The notes under the pieces were generated by a model. That model did not search any database, was not told where the DNA came from, and worked only from the letters and a program-made list of their open reading frames with translations. Position numbers and translations under genes: made by a program. Source: Candidatus Tectomicrobia bacterium (GTDB lineage Bacteria > UBA8248). Taken from it: DNA of 64,000 bases. Every line of letters begins with the position of its first letter. Position 1 is the first letter of the stretch. Positions 34,464 through 43,242 of this stretch are shown here, piece by piece. Location of the stretch: positions 285,164-349,163 of the forward strand of contig JACPUR010000041.1 in NCBI GenBank assembly GCA_016192135.1, written 5' to 3'.

Positions 34464-35027
34464 TCACATCTCCTCGGCCACCGACTTGCCCGCGCAGAAC
34501 ATCAGGAACAGCCCGAACAGGCCGAGGAGCCCCAGGCCGATGGCGTCCCAGCCGTAGGCGTCGAAGGGGGTGAAGAGCATCTCCTCCCCCCGGGCCATCG
34601 AGTACATCTTGACCTTGGGCCGATCGCCGCGCTGGTACTGCACCGGCGATCGGCCGTAGCCGGTGGCGACGGGACGGCTCAGGTGCTGCTCGTAGACGGC
34701 CTTCTCCACCTCCACCCGGTAGCAGCTCCCCGCCGCGACCTGGCTCACGAAGCCGTCCTGGACGAAGATCGCCCCGAGGGTGTGGTAGAAGACGGCGGCC
34801 TGGTTGCGGCCTTGAAGGTGGAGCTCCTTGGATGTCAGCGAAAAGCCCTTGCGGGAGCGCGTCGTGCGCTTGACGATGTCCATCGAGCGGACGCACAGGG
34901 AGGTCGTCACCAGCCCCTTCGGGATGACCACCCAAAGGCCGTAGCCGCTCCCCCCGGCCACTCCCAGCCCGAACAGGAACACGATCAGGATTCCCAGCGC
35001 GCTCTTCTTCTCTCCCCCCTGGCCCAC
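34464..35027 (-). CDS. Membrane protein of unknown function, two membrane segments
   Basis: Start chosen at GTG 35027, which has AGGAGG six bases upstream. The longer open frame to 35201 is Arg/Pro-rich and unlikely to be translated. The resulting 187-aa protein has a membrane helix near the N-terminus (ALGILIVFLFGLGVAGGSGYG) and one at the C-terminus (IGLGLLGLFGLFLMFC), with about 110 residues between that look strand-rich. Both ends should lie in the cytoplasm, with the middle outside. No family recognised. Confidence 0.65.
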   Translation of the reverse strand: MGQGGEKKSALGILIVFLFGLGVAGGSGYGLWVVIPKGLVTTSLCVRSMDIVKRTTRSRKGFSLTSKELHLQGRNQAAVFYHTLGAIFVQDGFVSQVAAGSCYRVEVEKAVYEQHLSRPVATGYGRSPVQYQRGDRPKVKMYSMARGEEMLFTPFDAYGWDAIGLGLLGLFGLFLMFCAGKSVAEEM

Positions 35028-35289
35028 CGCCCCCCTCCTCTCGGTCGCTGGCAACGGCGAAATGCTTCCTCCGGACAGGCTCAGGCCCCTTTGTGCAATC
35101 CGCGGGCCCGGCCGGGCGGCCGGCCGCCGCGAATCCGGCGGATGAGTGTCCCTCGTCACTCGCCTGGCCCGGCGGCGCCCAGGAACTCCCGGCAAGGACA
35201 AGCCCAGCGCCCGCTTCCAGCCCGGCCCCGCCTTTTGTCAATACAAGTAAAGAGTGAAATGAACCGGACTCAGAGGGGGGCAGGCTGGG

Positions 35290-35994
35290 TCAGGTGGATT
35301 TCTTGACTTCAGGCGCCAGCTTTCCGCTGGTCCCGTTCGCGGAGGCGAGGAGGCCGCGCAGCCGGGAGACGGCGCTGTCCGGGCTGGTGAGGACCTTGAC
35401 CTCCACGCGCCTGGATACCGCCGGGAGCGCGCGGGCCATCGAGAACTGGGCGAGGAGGATGACGTCGCAGGGGCCGCCGTGGCGCGCGGCCTCCGCGATG
35501 AGGGCGTCGTGCAGCTCGGGGTTCTTGGACTCCAGCGCCTCGAGCGCCCCGGGGACGAAGCAGGGCTCGATCCGCACGTCCTTCCCGCGCAGGGCGGCCA
35601 GCTCGCGCAGCTCCTTCGCCATGGAGGGGATGGACTGCTCGAACGTGGCCATGAGGCGGACCCGCTTCCCCGCCTCGATCGCCTCCTCGAGCATGGCCTC
35701 GTTCGGCTTGAGGACCGGCACGTCCATCGAGGCGCGCGCGGCCTCGATGGAGACCCCGAACGCGGAGCAGGAGAAGAGGATGGCGTCCGCCCCCTGCGCC
35801 CGGCAGTCCCGGGCGAGGTCGGCGATGCGGGCGTGGATGCGGGGGGTCAGGCGGCCGGCCTCGGCCAGGTCGCGCGCCAGGGACTCGTCCAGGACGCCGA
35901 AGTGGCGGGCTTCGGGCCACAGCCGCTGGAAGGCTTCCTCCAATGGCGCGATCGCGAGACGCATCGCGTGGACGACGGCAATCCGGCGCGCCAT
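35290..35994 (-). CDS. Aspartate/glutamate-racemase-superfamily protein
   Basis: A 234-aa protein. The first catalytic Cys lies in ADAILFSCSAFG (about residue 75). The second conserved Cys position reads VILLAQFSMARAL, with no Cys, so a two-base racemization mechanism is unlikely. A one-Cys decarboxylase or isomerase chemistry (as in arylmalonate decarboxylase relatives) or loss of activity is more plausible. The fold is supported by RIAVVHAMR at the N-terminus and DVPVLKPNEAMLEEAIEAG. It is encoded next to a zinc alcohol dehydrogenase on the same strand. Confidence 0.8.
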   Translation of the reverse strand: MARRIAVVHAMRLAIAPLEEAFQRLWPEARHFGVLDESLARDLAEAGRLTPRIHARIADLARDCRAQGADAILFSCSAFGVSIEAARASMDVPVLKPNEAMLEEAIEAGKRVRLMATFEQSIPSMAKELRELAALRGKDVRIEPCFVPGALEALESKNPELHDALIAEAARHGGPCDVILLAQFSMARALPAVSRRVEVKVLTSPDSAVSRLRGLLASANGTSGKLAPEVKKST

Positions 35995-36141
35995 GATCGG
36001 GCGGAAGCCTCCAAAATCCGCTGGAAAGAAGCCGGCGGATTCTAATTCATATCGTCCGGGCGCCGCAACCTCTTGAGAAAATTCGCGGAACAGGCGCGCA
36101 AAGGGCCCGGAAGGCGAAAGCCCGCAATCTCGGTCGGAGGT

Positions 36142-37182
36142 TCAGCACTCCAGCACGACCTTGACGGCTCCGTCCTTCTTCCGCCGGAAGACCTCGAACG
36201 CCTCGGCGAACTGGTCGAGCCGGAAGACATGGGTGTTGATCGCGCTGCTGTCGATCCGGCCGCTGCGATAGGCCCGGATGGCGCGAGCGACCGCGCGGTC
36301 GCCCTCGCCGCGCACCCCGTAGATTGTGATCTGGTCGAGCGGCACGCGGTTGAGAGGCGCCGGGACGGGCTCTCCCCCCGCGATGCCCAGGAGGAGCACC
36401 CGGCCGCCGCGCCGCACCCGCTGGATCGATTCCGCCTGCAGGGACGGCAGCCCCGCCGCCTCCACCACCAGGTCGGGCCCTCCGCGCCAGCCCCGCGCCT
36501 CGAGCGCGGCGTCGAGATCTTCCGCGCCCGCCTGGACGGTCACTTCCGCCCCGAGCTTGCGGGCCAGATCGAGCCGCGAGGCCACGGGGTCCACGATGCA
36601 CACCTCCCCCGCCCCCAGGTGGCGTGCGAACTGCATGGTCAGCAGGCCGATCGCGCCCGCGCCGAACACCAGCACGCGATCCCCCGTCTCCACCCCGCAG
36701 CGCTCCAGCCCCACCACCGCCGTCCCCGCCGTGGTCATCAGGGTGCCCGCGGTGTAGCTCATCCCCTCGGGGAGGTGGTGCAGCACCTTGGCGGGCACCG
36801 CGCAGTACTGGGCGAAGCCCCCGTTCGAGGTGATGCCGATCTGCCGGTGGACCTGCCGGCGGCCGTAGTTCTCGCAGATGGTGTAGTAGCCCCGCAGGCA
36901 GTTCGTGCACTTCCCGCAGCCGGCGTGGCTCTCGGTGGCCACCCGGTCCCCGGGCTTGAACCCCTCGGCGCGCGCGCCCGCCCGCACCACCTCGCCCGTC
37001 CACTCATGCCCCGGGATCAGGGGATACACCACTCCCGGCATGTGGCCCTCGATGAGGTGGATGTCCGACCCGCAGAAGCTGCAGGCCCGCACCCGGACGA
37101 GCACCTCCTCGGTTCCCGGCTCGGGGTCGGGATGCTCCACCACCTGGAACGCATGAGGCTTCTCCACCCAGACCGCCCGCAT
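36142..37182 (-). CDS. Zinc-dependent MDR alcohol/polyol dehydrogenase
   Basis: A 346-aa protein with AGGAGG-type site before ATG 37182. The catalytic-zinc region includes CSFCGSDIHLIEG and GHEWTGEVV. The structural-zinc loop is GCGKCTNCLRGYYTIC. NAD(P) binding is shown by VLVFGAGAIGLLTMQFARHLG. Similarity is closest to the threonine/sorbitol dehydrogenase branch, but the substrate cannot be named. The promoter is shared divergently with the molybdenum hydroxylase gene, so both may serve the same catabolic pathway. Full-length and intact. Confidence 0.92.
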   Translation of the reverse strand: MRAVWVEKPHAFQVVEHPDPEPGTEEVLVRVRACSFCGSDIHLIEGHMPGVVYPLIPGHEWTGEVVRAGARAEGFKPGDRVATESHAGCGKCTNCLRGYYTICENYGRRQVHRQIGITSNGGFAQYCAVPAKVLHHLPEGMSYTAGTLMTTAGTAVVGLERCGVETGDRVLVFGAGAIGLLTMQFARHLGAGEVCIVDPVASRLDLARKLGAEVTVQAGAEDLDAALEARGWRGGPDLVVEAAGLPSLQAESIQRVRRGGRVLLLGIAGGEPVPAPLNRVPLDQITIYGVRGEGDRAVARAIRAYRSGRIDSSAINTHVFRLDQFAEAFEVFRRKKDGAVKVVLEC

Positions 37183-37258
37183 CCTCCCTCCTCCTCACGA
37201 TAAGCCTTTAAAAACAGCCCTTTTCAGACTTTTCTGTCATTCACCGGGCTGAGCGTAA

Positions 37259-37288
37259 TTACAAGAGTACAACATCCCTATATATTAT
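37259..37288 (+). promoter_or_regulatory. Candidate promoter for the molybdenum hydroxylase gene
   Basis: -35 TTACAA at 37259-37264 and -10 TATTAT at 37283-37288, 18 bases apart, in an AT-rich patch of the otherwise GC-rich divergent gap. Confidence 0.45.
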
Positions 37289-37360
37289 ATCCATTGGCCG
37301 CGCCACCGCGGCCCCCGGCCCGGGCGGGCGCGGAGAGGAACTTCCGTGGAGGCGGGCGAC

Positions 37361-39655
37361 ATGACTCTTAGGCACACCATCGGCAAGAGCTTCCCCCGGG
37401 CGAATGGTTCCCTGCTCGCCTCCGGATCGGCTCCCTACGTGGACGACCTCCGGCCGGCCGGCGTCCTCTACGGCGCCGTCCTCCGGGCCGGGCGCCCCCA
37501 CGCGCGCATCCTCCGCATTGACACCCGGCGGGCCGAGCGGGCCCCGGGGGTGGCCTGCGTCATCACGGGCCACGACATCCCCGTGAACGCCTACGGGCCC
37601 CACCTCCAGGACCAGCCCGTCCTGTGCACGGACAAAGTCCGCTACGAGGGAGACCCCGTCGGCGCCCTCTGCGCCGAGAGCTGGGAGGCGGCGGCCGAGG
37701 CCGTCCGCCTCATTCAGGTCGAGTACGAGGACCTCCCCGTCGTCACCGATCCCGAGGAGGCCATCCGCCCCGGCTGCACCCTGCTCCACGAGAACCACCC
37801 GACCGGGAACATCGTCCTGGAGTGGAGGGTGCGGCGCGGGGACGTGGGGGCGGGCTTCGCCGAGGCGGACTTCATCGTCGAGGAGCGCTACCAGAGCCGC
37901 ACCCAGGAGCACGTCTCGATGGAGACCCACATCTGCCTGGCCGAGACGGACGCCTCCGGAAAGCTCGCGATCCACGTCTCCTCCCAGACGCCCTACCAGA
38001 TGCGCTTCAGCATCGCCCGGGTCCTCAAGCTGCCCATCTCCCGGGTGCGGGTGCTCTGCCCCTCCACGGGCGGAGGGTTCGGCGGCAAGCACGAGAGCGT
38101 GATCGAGCCCCTCGCCGCGCTCTGCGCCATGAAGACCCGGCGGCCCGTCAAGTTCCGCATGACGCGCGAGGAGGAGTTCACCGCCTCGACGGTCCGCCAC
38201 TCCATCGTCATGGACTACAAGACGGGCGTCACCAAGGACGGGCGGATCACGGCGAGCCAAATCCTCCTCCTCCTCGACGGAGGCGCCTACTGCTCCTACG
38301 GCGAGACCACCGCCTCGAAGGCCGCCCTCATGGGGGCGGGCCCCTACCGGGTCCCCCACCTCCACGTGGACTCCACCCTCATCTACACCAACAACGGGGT
38401 CGCGGGGGCCGTGCGCGGCTTCGGGGTCACCCAGACGACCTACGCCTGCGAATGCCACATGGACACCATCGCCAAGCGGCTGGGGGTGGACCCCCTGGAG
38501 TTCCGCCGCCGCAACGCGATGGAGGCCGGGGACAAGGCCCACAGCGGCGACGTCATCCAAAGCTGCGGGTTCGCCGAGTCCCTGGAGGCCGCGGCGCGCG
38601 AGGTGAAGTGGGAGGCCATCGGGGGCGGGCGCCCCTCGGCCTGCGGCCGCAAGCGCCGGGGCCGCGGGCTGGCCGCGATGATCTATCCGGTGGGCTTCAC
38701 CGCCGCGCCCAACCCCAGCTCCGCCTTCGCCCGCGTGAACGAGGACGCCACCCTCACCATCTGGAGCGGCTGCGCCGACGTGGGCCAGGGCGCCCACATC
38801 ATCCTCCGCCAGATCGCCGCCGAGGAGCTGGGGGTGGGACTCGACAGCGTCCAGATCGTCACCGGCGACACGGACGCCGTCCCCTACGACCAGGGCTCGG
38901 TCGCGAGCCGCGTCACTCACATCGGGGGCAACGCCGTCCGCCAGGCCGTGGCCCGTGCCAAGGGCTTTCTCCTGCGGAAGGCCGCCCAGATGCTCGAGGC
39001 GGCGGAGGACGACCTCGAGATCGCGGAGGGCCGTATCTCCGTCAAGGGCGCCCCGGACCGCAGCCGCTCCCTGGCCGAGGTCGCGCTCAAGTGCCACCGC
39101 GACGGCGAGATGCCCATCGCCGAGGGCTCCTACACCCCGCCCGGCCAGTACCTCGACAAGAAGACGGGCCAGGGCAAGCCCTACGACTGCTACGTCTTCG
39201 CCGCCCACGCCGCCGAGGTCGAGGTGGACGTGGACACGGGCGAGTGCCGCGTCCTCCAGCTCGCCGCCGCGCACGACGTGGGCCAGGCGGTCAACCCGAT
39301 GAACGTGGAGGGCCAGATCGAGGGCGGCTCCCTCCAGGGCTACGGTTTCGGGATGATGGAGCGCATCGTCTACAAGCGCGGCATCGCCCAGAACCCGAAC
39401 CTCGACGACTACCTCATCCCCACCGCCCTGGACACCCCCGGCCGGATGAAGGCCATCATCGTCGAGGCCCCCGAGCCCACGGGGCCCTTCGGGGCGAAGG
39501 GCGTGGCCGAGCCCGCCCTGAATCCCACGACGCCCGCCATCCTGAACGCCATCTACGACGCCGTGGGGGCCCGCATCACCGATCTCCCCGCCACGCCCGA
39601 GGCCATCCTCCGGGCCATGGGGGGGCTCAACGGCAACGGAAACGGCAAGCACTAG
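37361..39655 (+). CDS. Xanthine-dehydrogenase-family molybdopterin-binding subunit
   Basis: A 764-aa protein from ATG 37361 (GGAGG nine bases upstream). A GTG at 37346 is an alternative start. It is the large molybdenum-cofactor subunit of the xanthine dehydrogenase/aldehyde oxidase/CoxL family: N-terminal a/b-hammerhead (SAPYVDDLRPAGVLYGAVLRA), then PSTGGGFGGKHESVIEP, AGAVRGFG and, near the end, GPFGAKGVAEPALNPTT, which holds the catalytic Glu. The FAD and 2Fe-2S partner subunits are not adjacent, although they usually are. It could use distant partners or be a stand-alone hydroxylase of aldehydes or heterocycles. Convergent and overlapping genes are absent. Confidence 0.93.
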   Translation: MTLRHTIGKSFPRANGSLLASGSAPYVDDLRPAGVLYGAVLRAGRPHARILRIDTRRAERAPGVACVITGHDIPVNAYGPHLQDQPVLCTDKVRYEGDPVGALCAESWEAAAEAVRLIQVEYEDLPVVTDPEEAIRPGCTLLHENHPTGNIVLEWRVRRGDVGAGFAEADFIVEERYQSRTQEHVSMETHICLAETDASGKLAIHVSSQTPYQMRFSIARVLKLPISRVRVLCPSTGGGFGGKHESVIEPLAALCAMKTRRPVKFRMTREEEFTASTVRHSIVMDYKTGVTKDGRITASQILLLLDGGAYCSYGETTASKAALMGAGPYRVPHLHVDSTLIYTNNGVAGAVRGFGVTQTTYACECHMDTIAKRLGVDPLEFRRRNAMEAGDKAHSGDVIQSCGFAESLEAAAREVKWEAIGGGRPSACGRKRRGRGLAAMIYPVGFTAAPNPSSAFARVNEDATLTIWSGCADVGQGAHIILRQIAAEELGVGLDSVQIVTGDTDAVPYDQGSVASRVTHIGGNAVRQAVARAKGFLLRKAAQMLEAAEDDLEIAEGRISVKGAPDRSRSLAEVALKCHRDGEMPIAEGSYTPPGQYLDKKTGQGKPYDCYVFAAHAAEVEVDVDTGECRVLQLAAAHDVGQAVNPMNVEGQIEGGSLQGYGFGMMERIVYKRGIAQNPNLDDYLIPTALDTPGRMKAIIVEAPEPTGPFGAKGVAEPALNPTTPAILNAIYDAVGARITDLPATPEAILRAMGGLNGNGNGKH

Positions 39656-39798
39656 CCTTCTTCTTCCCCCGCCCCCCGCCGGGGGCGGGGGGGCTCCTCC
39701 GCCCCGGTCCGTGCTAGAATTTTCCCGCGGTTGACGCTCATTCTCTTTCGCCGCGCGCGGCCGCCTTCCGCGCGGGGGCACCGGCCGGGGCGGACGCT

Positions 39799-41220
39799 TT
39801 GGACACCTACGTCGCCGGGGGCGGGCTCTCCCGCTTCGGCAAACGATCCGAATCCATGCAGCAGCTCATGGCCGAGGCCGCCGAGGTGGCCTTCGCCGAG
39901 GCCCGGGCCCACGGGGTGACCCGCGAGAGCGTGGAGGCCGTGGTCGTGGGCATCCTGAACCCGGCGGAGTTCCTCGACGAGGGCAACTCCGCCAGCCTCA
40001 TCACCGACTCCCTCGGGCTCGCCGGGGCCGCCGCCTGGCGGGTCGAGACCGCCTCCTCCACCGGGGCCGCCGCCCTCCACTCCGCCTGCCACGCCGTGGC
40101 CGCCGGGCGCTTCCGCACCGTGCTCGTGCTGGGGGGCGAGAAGAAGAGCCACCAGGACACCGCCCAGGTCACGGCGCGCCTCGCGCGCATGATCGACCGT
40201 TCCGAGCGGCGGATGGGCGCGACCATGACCTCCCTCGCCGCCCTCATCGCCGAGTACTACCGCCGCGCCCACCGCATCGGCCCCGAGGCCTTCGAGGTCA
40301 TGCGCGGGCGCGTCGCCGTGAAGAACCGCCGCAACGGCTGCGCGAACCCGAAGGCCCACTTCCGGCGCGAGCTCACCCTCGAGCAGTTCTCCGCGAGCCG
40401 CCACGTCTCCACCCCCCTCCGGCTCTTCGACTGCGGCCCCATCTCGGACGGCGCCGCCGCCCTGATCGTCACCTCCCGGCGCACCCCGCTCCGGGTGAGC
40501 GGCCTCGGCCACGCCACCGACACCCAGGCCCTCTCGCGCCGGAGCCACCTCGCCTTCTTCGCCTCGACGCGCCGGGCCGCCGCCCAGGCCTACCGGATGG
40601 CGGGGATCGGGCCCTCCGACATCGAGCTGGCCGAGGTGCACGACGCCTTCACCGCCATCGAGATCATGTCGGCCGAGGACCTGGGCCTCTTCCCGCCCGG
40701 CGCCTACGGCGCGGCCCTCCAGGCGGGGCGCGTGGACCCGGGCGGCGATCTGCCCGTCAACGCCTCCGGCGGGCTCCTCGCGCGCGGCCACCCCATCGGG
40801 GCCTCGGGCCTCGCCCAGGTGATCGAGCTCTCCCGGCGCCTCGGGCGGGAGGGCGTCCGGCGCGGGGGGCCGCCCCGGCGCGGGGTGGCCCTCAGCATGG
40901 GCGGCCTGGCGACGAACAACCTCGTCACCGTGCTGGAGCTGGAGGGGGCATCTCCGCCGGATGACGGCGCTCCCCTGCCCGCCGTCCCCGAGGCCCCCCA
41001 GGCGCCGCTCGATGCGCCCGACCCGGAGGGCGGGGTGGTGCGCGCCTCGACCACCCTCTTCTCGCCCCCCGCCGGCTTCGAGGGGCCGCTCCACTTCGCC
41101 CTGGTGGAGGGCCGGGCGGAGGGCCTCTCGCGCACCGTGCTCGCCCGCGCCCCCCGCCCGGTGGAGGCGGAGGAGAGGGTGCGGCTCGCGCGGACGGAGC
41201 GGGGCCTCTTCATCCTCTAG
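39799..41220 (+). CDS. Thiolase-like protein with C-terminal extension
   Basis: A 473-aa protein starting at TTG 39799; SCP-2/acetyl-CoA-acetyltransferase-like proteins begin at this position. The thiolase folds are clear: VETASSTGAAALHSACHAV, EVHDAFTAIEIMSAEDLG, ASGGLLARGHPIGASGLAQ. At the nucleophile position the usual A-C-A-S-G reads A-S-S-T-G, so the catalytic Cys is replaced by Ser. The two C-terminal His-containing motifs remain. The last 85 residues form an OB/DUF35-like extension (FEGPLHFALVEG). It may be a non-decarboxylating or structural thiolase rather than a normal condensing enzyme. Confidence 0.88.
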   Translation: MDTYVAGGGLSRFGKRSESMQQLMAEAAEVAFAEARAHGVTRESVEAVVVGILNPAEFLDEGNSASLITDSLGLAGAAAWRVETASSTGAAALHSACHAVAAGRFRTVLVLGGEKKSHQDTAQVTARLARMIDRSERRMGATMTSLAALIAEYYRRAHRIGPEAFEVMRGRVAVKNRRNGCANPKAHFRRELTLEQFSASRHVSTPLRLFDCGPISDGAAALIVTSRRTPLRVSGLGHATDTQALSRRSHLAFFASTRRAAAQAYRMAGIGPSDIELAEVHDAFTAIEIMSAEDLGLFPPGAYGAALQAGRVDPGGDLPVNASGGLLARGHPIGASGLAQVIELSRRLGREGVRRGGPPRRGVALSMGGLATNNLVTVLELEGASPPDDGAPLPAVPEAPQAPLDAPDPEGGVVRASTTLFSPPAGFEGPLHFALVEGRAEGLSRTVLARAPRPVEAEERVRLARTERGLFIL

Positions 41221-41548
41221 CTGTGAAATCGAAGCAGGCCTGCGCCCATGTGCCTGTTCCTCAGCGTTCTCTCTGCAGGTTCTGCCCCCCTCTCCCCATG
41301 GGAGAGGGGTCGGGGGTGAGGGGCCGCGGCGCCGGGCCTCCCTCACCCGGAGCATCCAAGCGGCGGGCCGCCCGGATGCTCCACCCTCTCCCAAAGGGAG
41401 AGGGCCTTTGCCCTCCGCAGGGGGCTACGGCCTCCGACCTTCAGTCGGCCGTAGCCGACTTTCGGCCGGCGCAGGCCGAAGAAGATGAAGATCGCCCCAC
41501 GGAATGAACAACGTGGTTGGATTCCATATCTAGCCCCAAGGAGGACGC
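41221..41548. repeat. Hairpin-dense intergenic region
   Basis: 328 bp with stacked inverted repeats. CCCCTCTCC/GGAGAGGGG lies at 41287-41309. GGAGCATCC/GGATGCTCC at 41349-41382 encloses further GC pairing. CCCTCTCCC/GGGAGAGGG lies at 41384-41404. A perfect 10-bp GGCTACGGCC/GGCCGTAGCC pair lies at 41422-41457. No gene is present. The GGGAGAGGG type recurs near 51.05 and 59.44 kb and resembles REP elements. Confidence 0.7.
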
Positions 41549-42652
41549 ATGGCCGACGTCATCGTCGCGGGCGGAGGGGTGATGGGCCTCGCCTGCGCCC
41601 GGGAGCTGGCCCTCGCGGGGCGGGAGGTCCTTCTGCTGGAGAAGGGCCGCACGGGCTCGGGCGCCACCTGGGCCTCGGCGGGCATCGTCTCGACCCACGG
41701 CACGGCCGGGCGCGCGGACCGGGGCGGGGAGGCGGGGCTCAGGCTGCGCAGGGCCTCCTTTCCCCTCTGGCCCGGCTTCGCCCGCGCCCTCCAGGAAGAG
41801 AGCGGCCTCGACCCCGAGTTCCGCGAGACGGGCGTCCTCCTCCTCGCCCTGGACGAGGGGCAGGCGCGCGAGCTCCAGGCGGAGCCGGGGACGCATGCCC
41901 TCGGCGAGGGGCGCTGGCTCGGCGCCGCCGAGCTCCGGGAGGCCGAGCCCGCGCTCTCGGACCGCCTGCCGGGGGCGCTCCTCCTCCCGGGCGGGAGCGT
42001 GGACCCGCGCAAGCTCGCGCCCGCGCTCGCCCTCGCCTGCCGCCGCCTGGGGGTGGAGATACGGGAGGGCCAGCTCGTCCGGGAACTGCTCGTGGAGGGA
42101 GGCCGGGCGCGCGGGGTGCGCACCCTCGACGGCGAGGCCGGGGCCCCGGCCGTCCTCGTCTGCGCGGGAGTGGGGAGCCGGGAGCTGCCCGGGCTCGCGC
42201 CCGCGCCCCCCATCCTCCCCCAGCGGGGCCAGATCCTCTCCCTGGACGCGCGGGGCATCGGTCCGCGCCGCGTGCTCATCACCCCGGAGGACCCCTACTT
42301 CGTCCCCCGGGCGGACGGCCGCCTCGTGCTGGGGGCGACGCGGGAGCTCGCGGGGGAGGACCCGCGCCTGACCGCCGGGGGGCTCGCCTGGCTCCTCACC
42401 TCGGGCATCCGCGTCATCCCCGCCCTCGCCCATGCCCCCATCGAGGAGACCTGGACGGGCTTCCGGCCCCTCTCGGCGGACGGCCTCCCGCTCATCGGCC
42501 CGGGGCGCCTGGAGGGCCTCTTCTTCTGCGCCGGGCACGGCCCCACGGGCATCGGCCCCGCCCCGGCCAGCGCCCGGCTCGCCGCCGCCCTCCTCCTGGG
42601 CGAGGCGCCGCCCCTCGACCCCGCCCCTTACGACCCCCGGCGGTTCGGGTGA
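41549..42652 (+). CDS. Glycine-oxidase (ThiO)-like FAD-dependent amine oxidoreductase
   Basis: A 367-aa DAO-family flavoprotein with AGGAGG before its ATG. The dinucleotide-binding motif is VAGGGVMGLACARELALAG. The family signature GSGATWASAGIVSTHG is present, as are VDPRKLAPALALACRRLG and the C-terminal FRPLSADGLPLIG, which supports FAD binding. It oxidises a primary or secondary amine, likely glycine or sarcosine-type substrates. ThiO serves thiamine synthesis, but no thiamine genes are near, so a catabolic role is equally possible. It is a single-gene unit. Confidence 0.9.
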   Translation: MADVIVAGGGVMGLACARELALAGREVLLLEKGRTGSGATWASAGIVSTHGTAGRADRGGEAGLRLRRASFPLWPGFARALQEESGLDPEFRETGVLLLALDEGQARELQAEPGTHALGEGRWLGAAELREAEPALSDRLPGALLLPGGSVDPRKLAPALALACRRLGVEIREGQLVRELLVEGGRARGVRTLDGEAGAPAVLVCAGVGSRELPGLAPAPPILPQRGQILSLDARGIGPRRVLITPEDPYFVPRADGRLVLGATRELAGEDPRLTAGGLAWLLTSGIRVIPALAHAPIEETWTGFRPLSADGLPLIGPGRLEGLFFCAGHGPTGIGPAPASARLAAALLLGEAPPLDPAPYDPRRFG

Positions 42653-42750
42653 GGCCCTCGTCGAATCGTCGACCGGCCCACCCGAAAAAAAGGGGCTTTA
42701 TGCGTCAATATCCATGCTTTATCCGTCACTAGGCGAGACAAGCTGCCGGA

Positions 42751-42775
42751 GGGCGAACACGAGGTTCGCCCCTAC
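42751..42775. repeat. Dispersed palindrome, copy 1
   Basis: GGGCGAAC/GTTCGCCC arms, followed by CTAC. Member of the family ending in GCCCCTAC. Confidence 0.6.
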
Positions 42776-42975
42776 GAAGGCCCGGGCGCGATGCCCCCGT
42801 GGGGAAGATACCTCCCTGGCGCCGAGGGGGCGTCACCGCAATTTCGCGCAGGTTCATGGTTGGAAAGAATTTTTTGGGGGGAGGCGGAATGTGACGCGGA
42901 ACAGCGGCGGCCTGGCCGCCCGCGTTTCGAATCTCCCTCCCCCTCCGGGGAGGCCCCAAGGGCCGGTGGGGTAAA

Positions 42976-43020
42976 GTGTCACCCATGTGCCCGGTCTGAT
43001 GTGTTACCCATGTAGCCGGT
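42976..43020. repeat. Direct repeat of 20 bp, 25-bp period
   Basis: GTGTCACCCATGTGCCCGGT at 42976-42995 and GTGTTACCCATGTAGCCGGT at 43001-43020. TGT-ACCCATGT blocks of this kind resemble the ends of IS481-type elements, so this may be a solo transposon terminus. No transposase is nearby. Confidence 0.55.
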
Positions 43021-43135
43021 TGCACAGCGGGGGAAATGCCGCGAGCGGCCTCCCTCCCCCCTCGGGCCCGTGCGGGCCCGACCTCCCAAAGGGAGGGGGC
43101 AGACCAGTCATCCCGGCTGTGGTGTCCTCCTTCCC

Positions 43136-43163
43136 GGGGCAGGCACGGGGGCCTGCCCCTACG
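43136..43163. repeat. Dispersed palindrome, copy 2
   Basis: GGGGCAGGC/GCCTGCCCC arms followed by TACGG. Confidence 0.7.
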
Positions 43164-43184
43164 GTTTCCACCCATCGAATGCAA

Positions 43185-43210
43185 GGGGCGAGGCACGCCT
43201 CGCCCCTACG
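43185..43210. repeat. Dispersed palindrome, copy 3
   Basis: GGGGCGAGGC/GCCTCGCCCC arms followed by TACG. It lies 22 bp after copy 2. Confidence 0.7.
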
Positions 43211-43242
43211 GACGGAAAGTCCCGCATCTCAGCCGCCGGCCA

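Larger units (their letters stand above)
42653..43242. repeat. Intergenic region with palindromic repeats
   Basis: 590 bp without a gene. It holds three members of the GCCCCTAC palindrome family (42751-42775, 43136-43163, 43185-43210), a 20-bp direct repeat (GTGT-ACCCATGT--CCGGT) at 42976 and 43001, and a CCTCCC/GGGAGG pair near 43070-43098. Confidence 0.7.

Noticed and set aside
37259..39781. 840-aa minus-strand ORF opposite the molybdenum hydroxylase
   Set aside because: Antisense shadow in GC-rich DNA. The plus-strand frame has clear family motifs.
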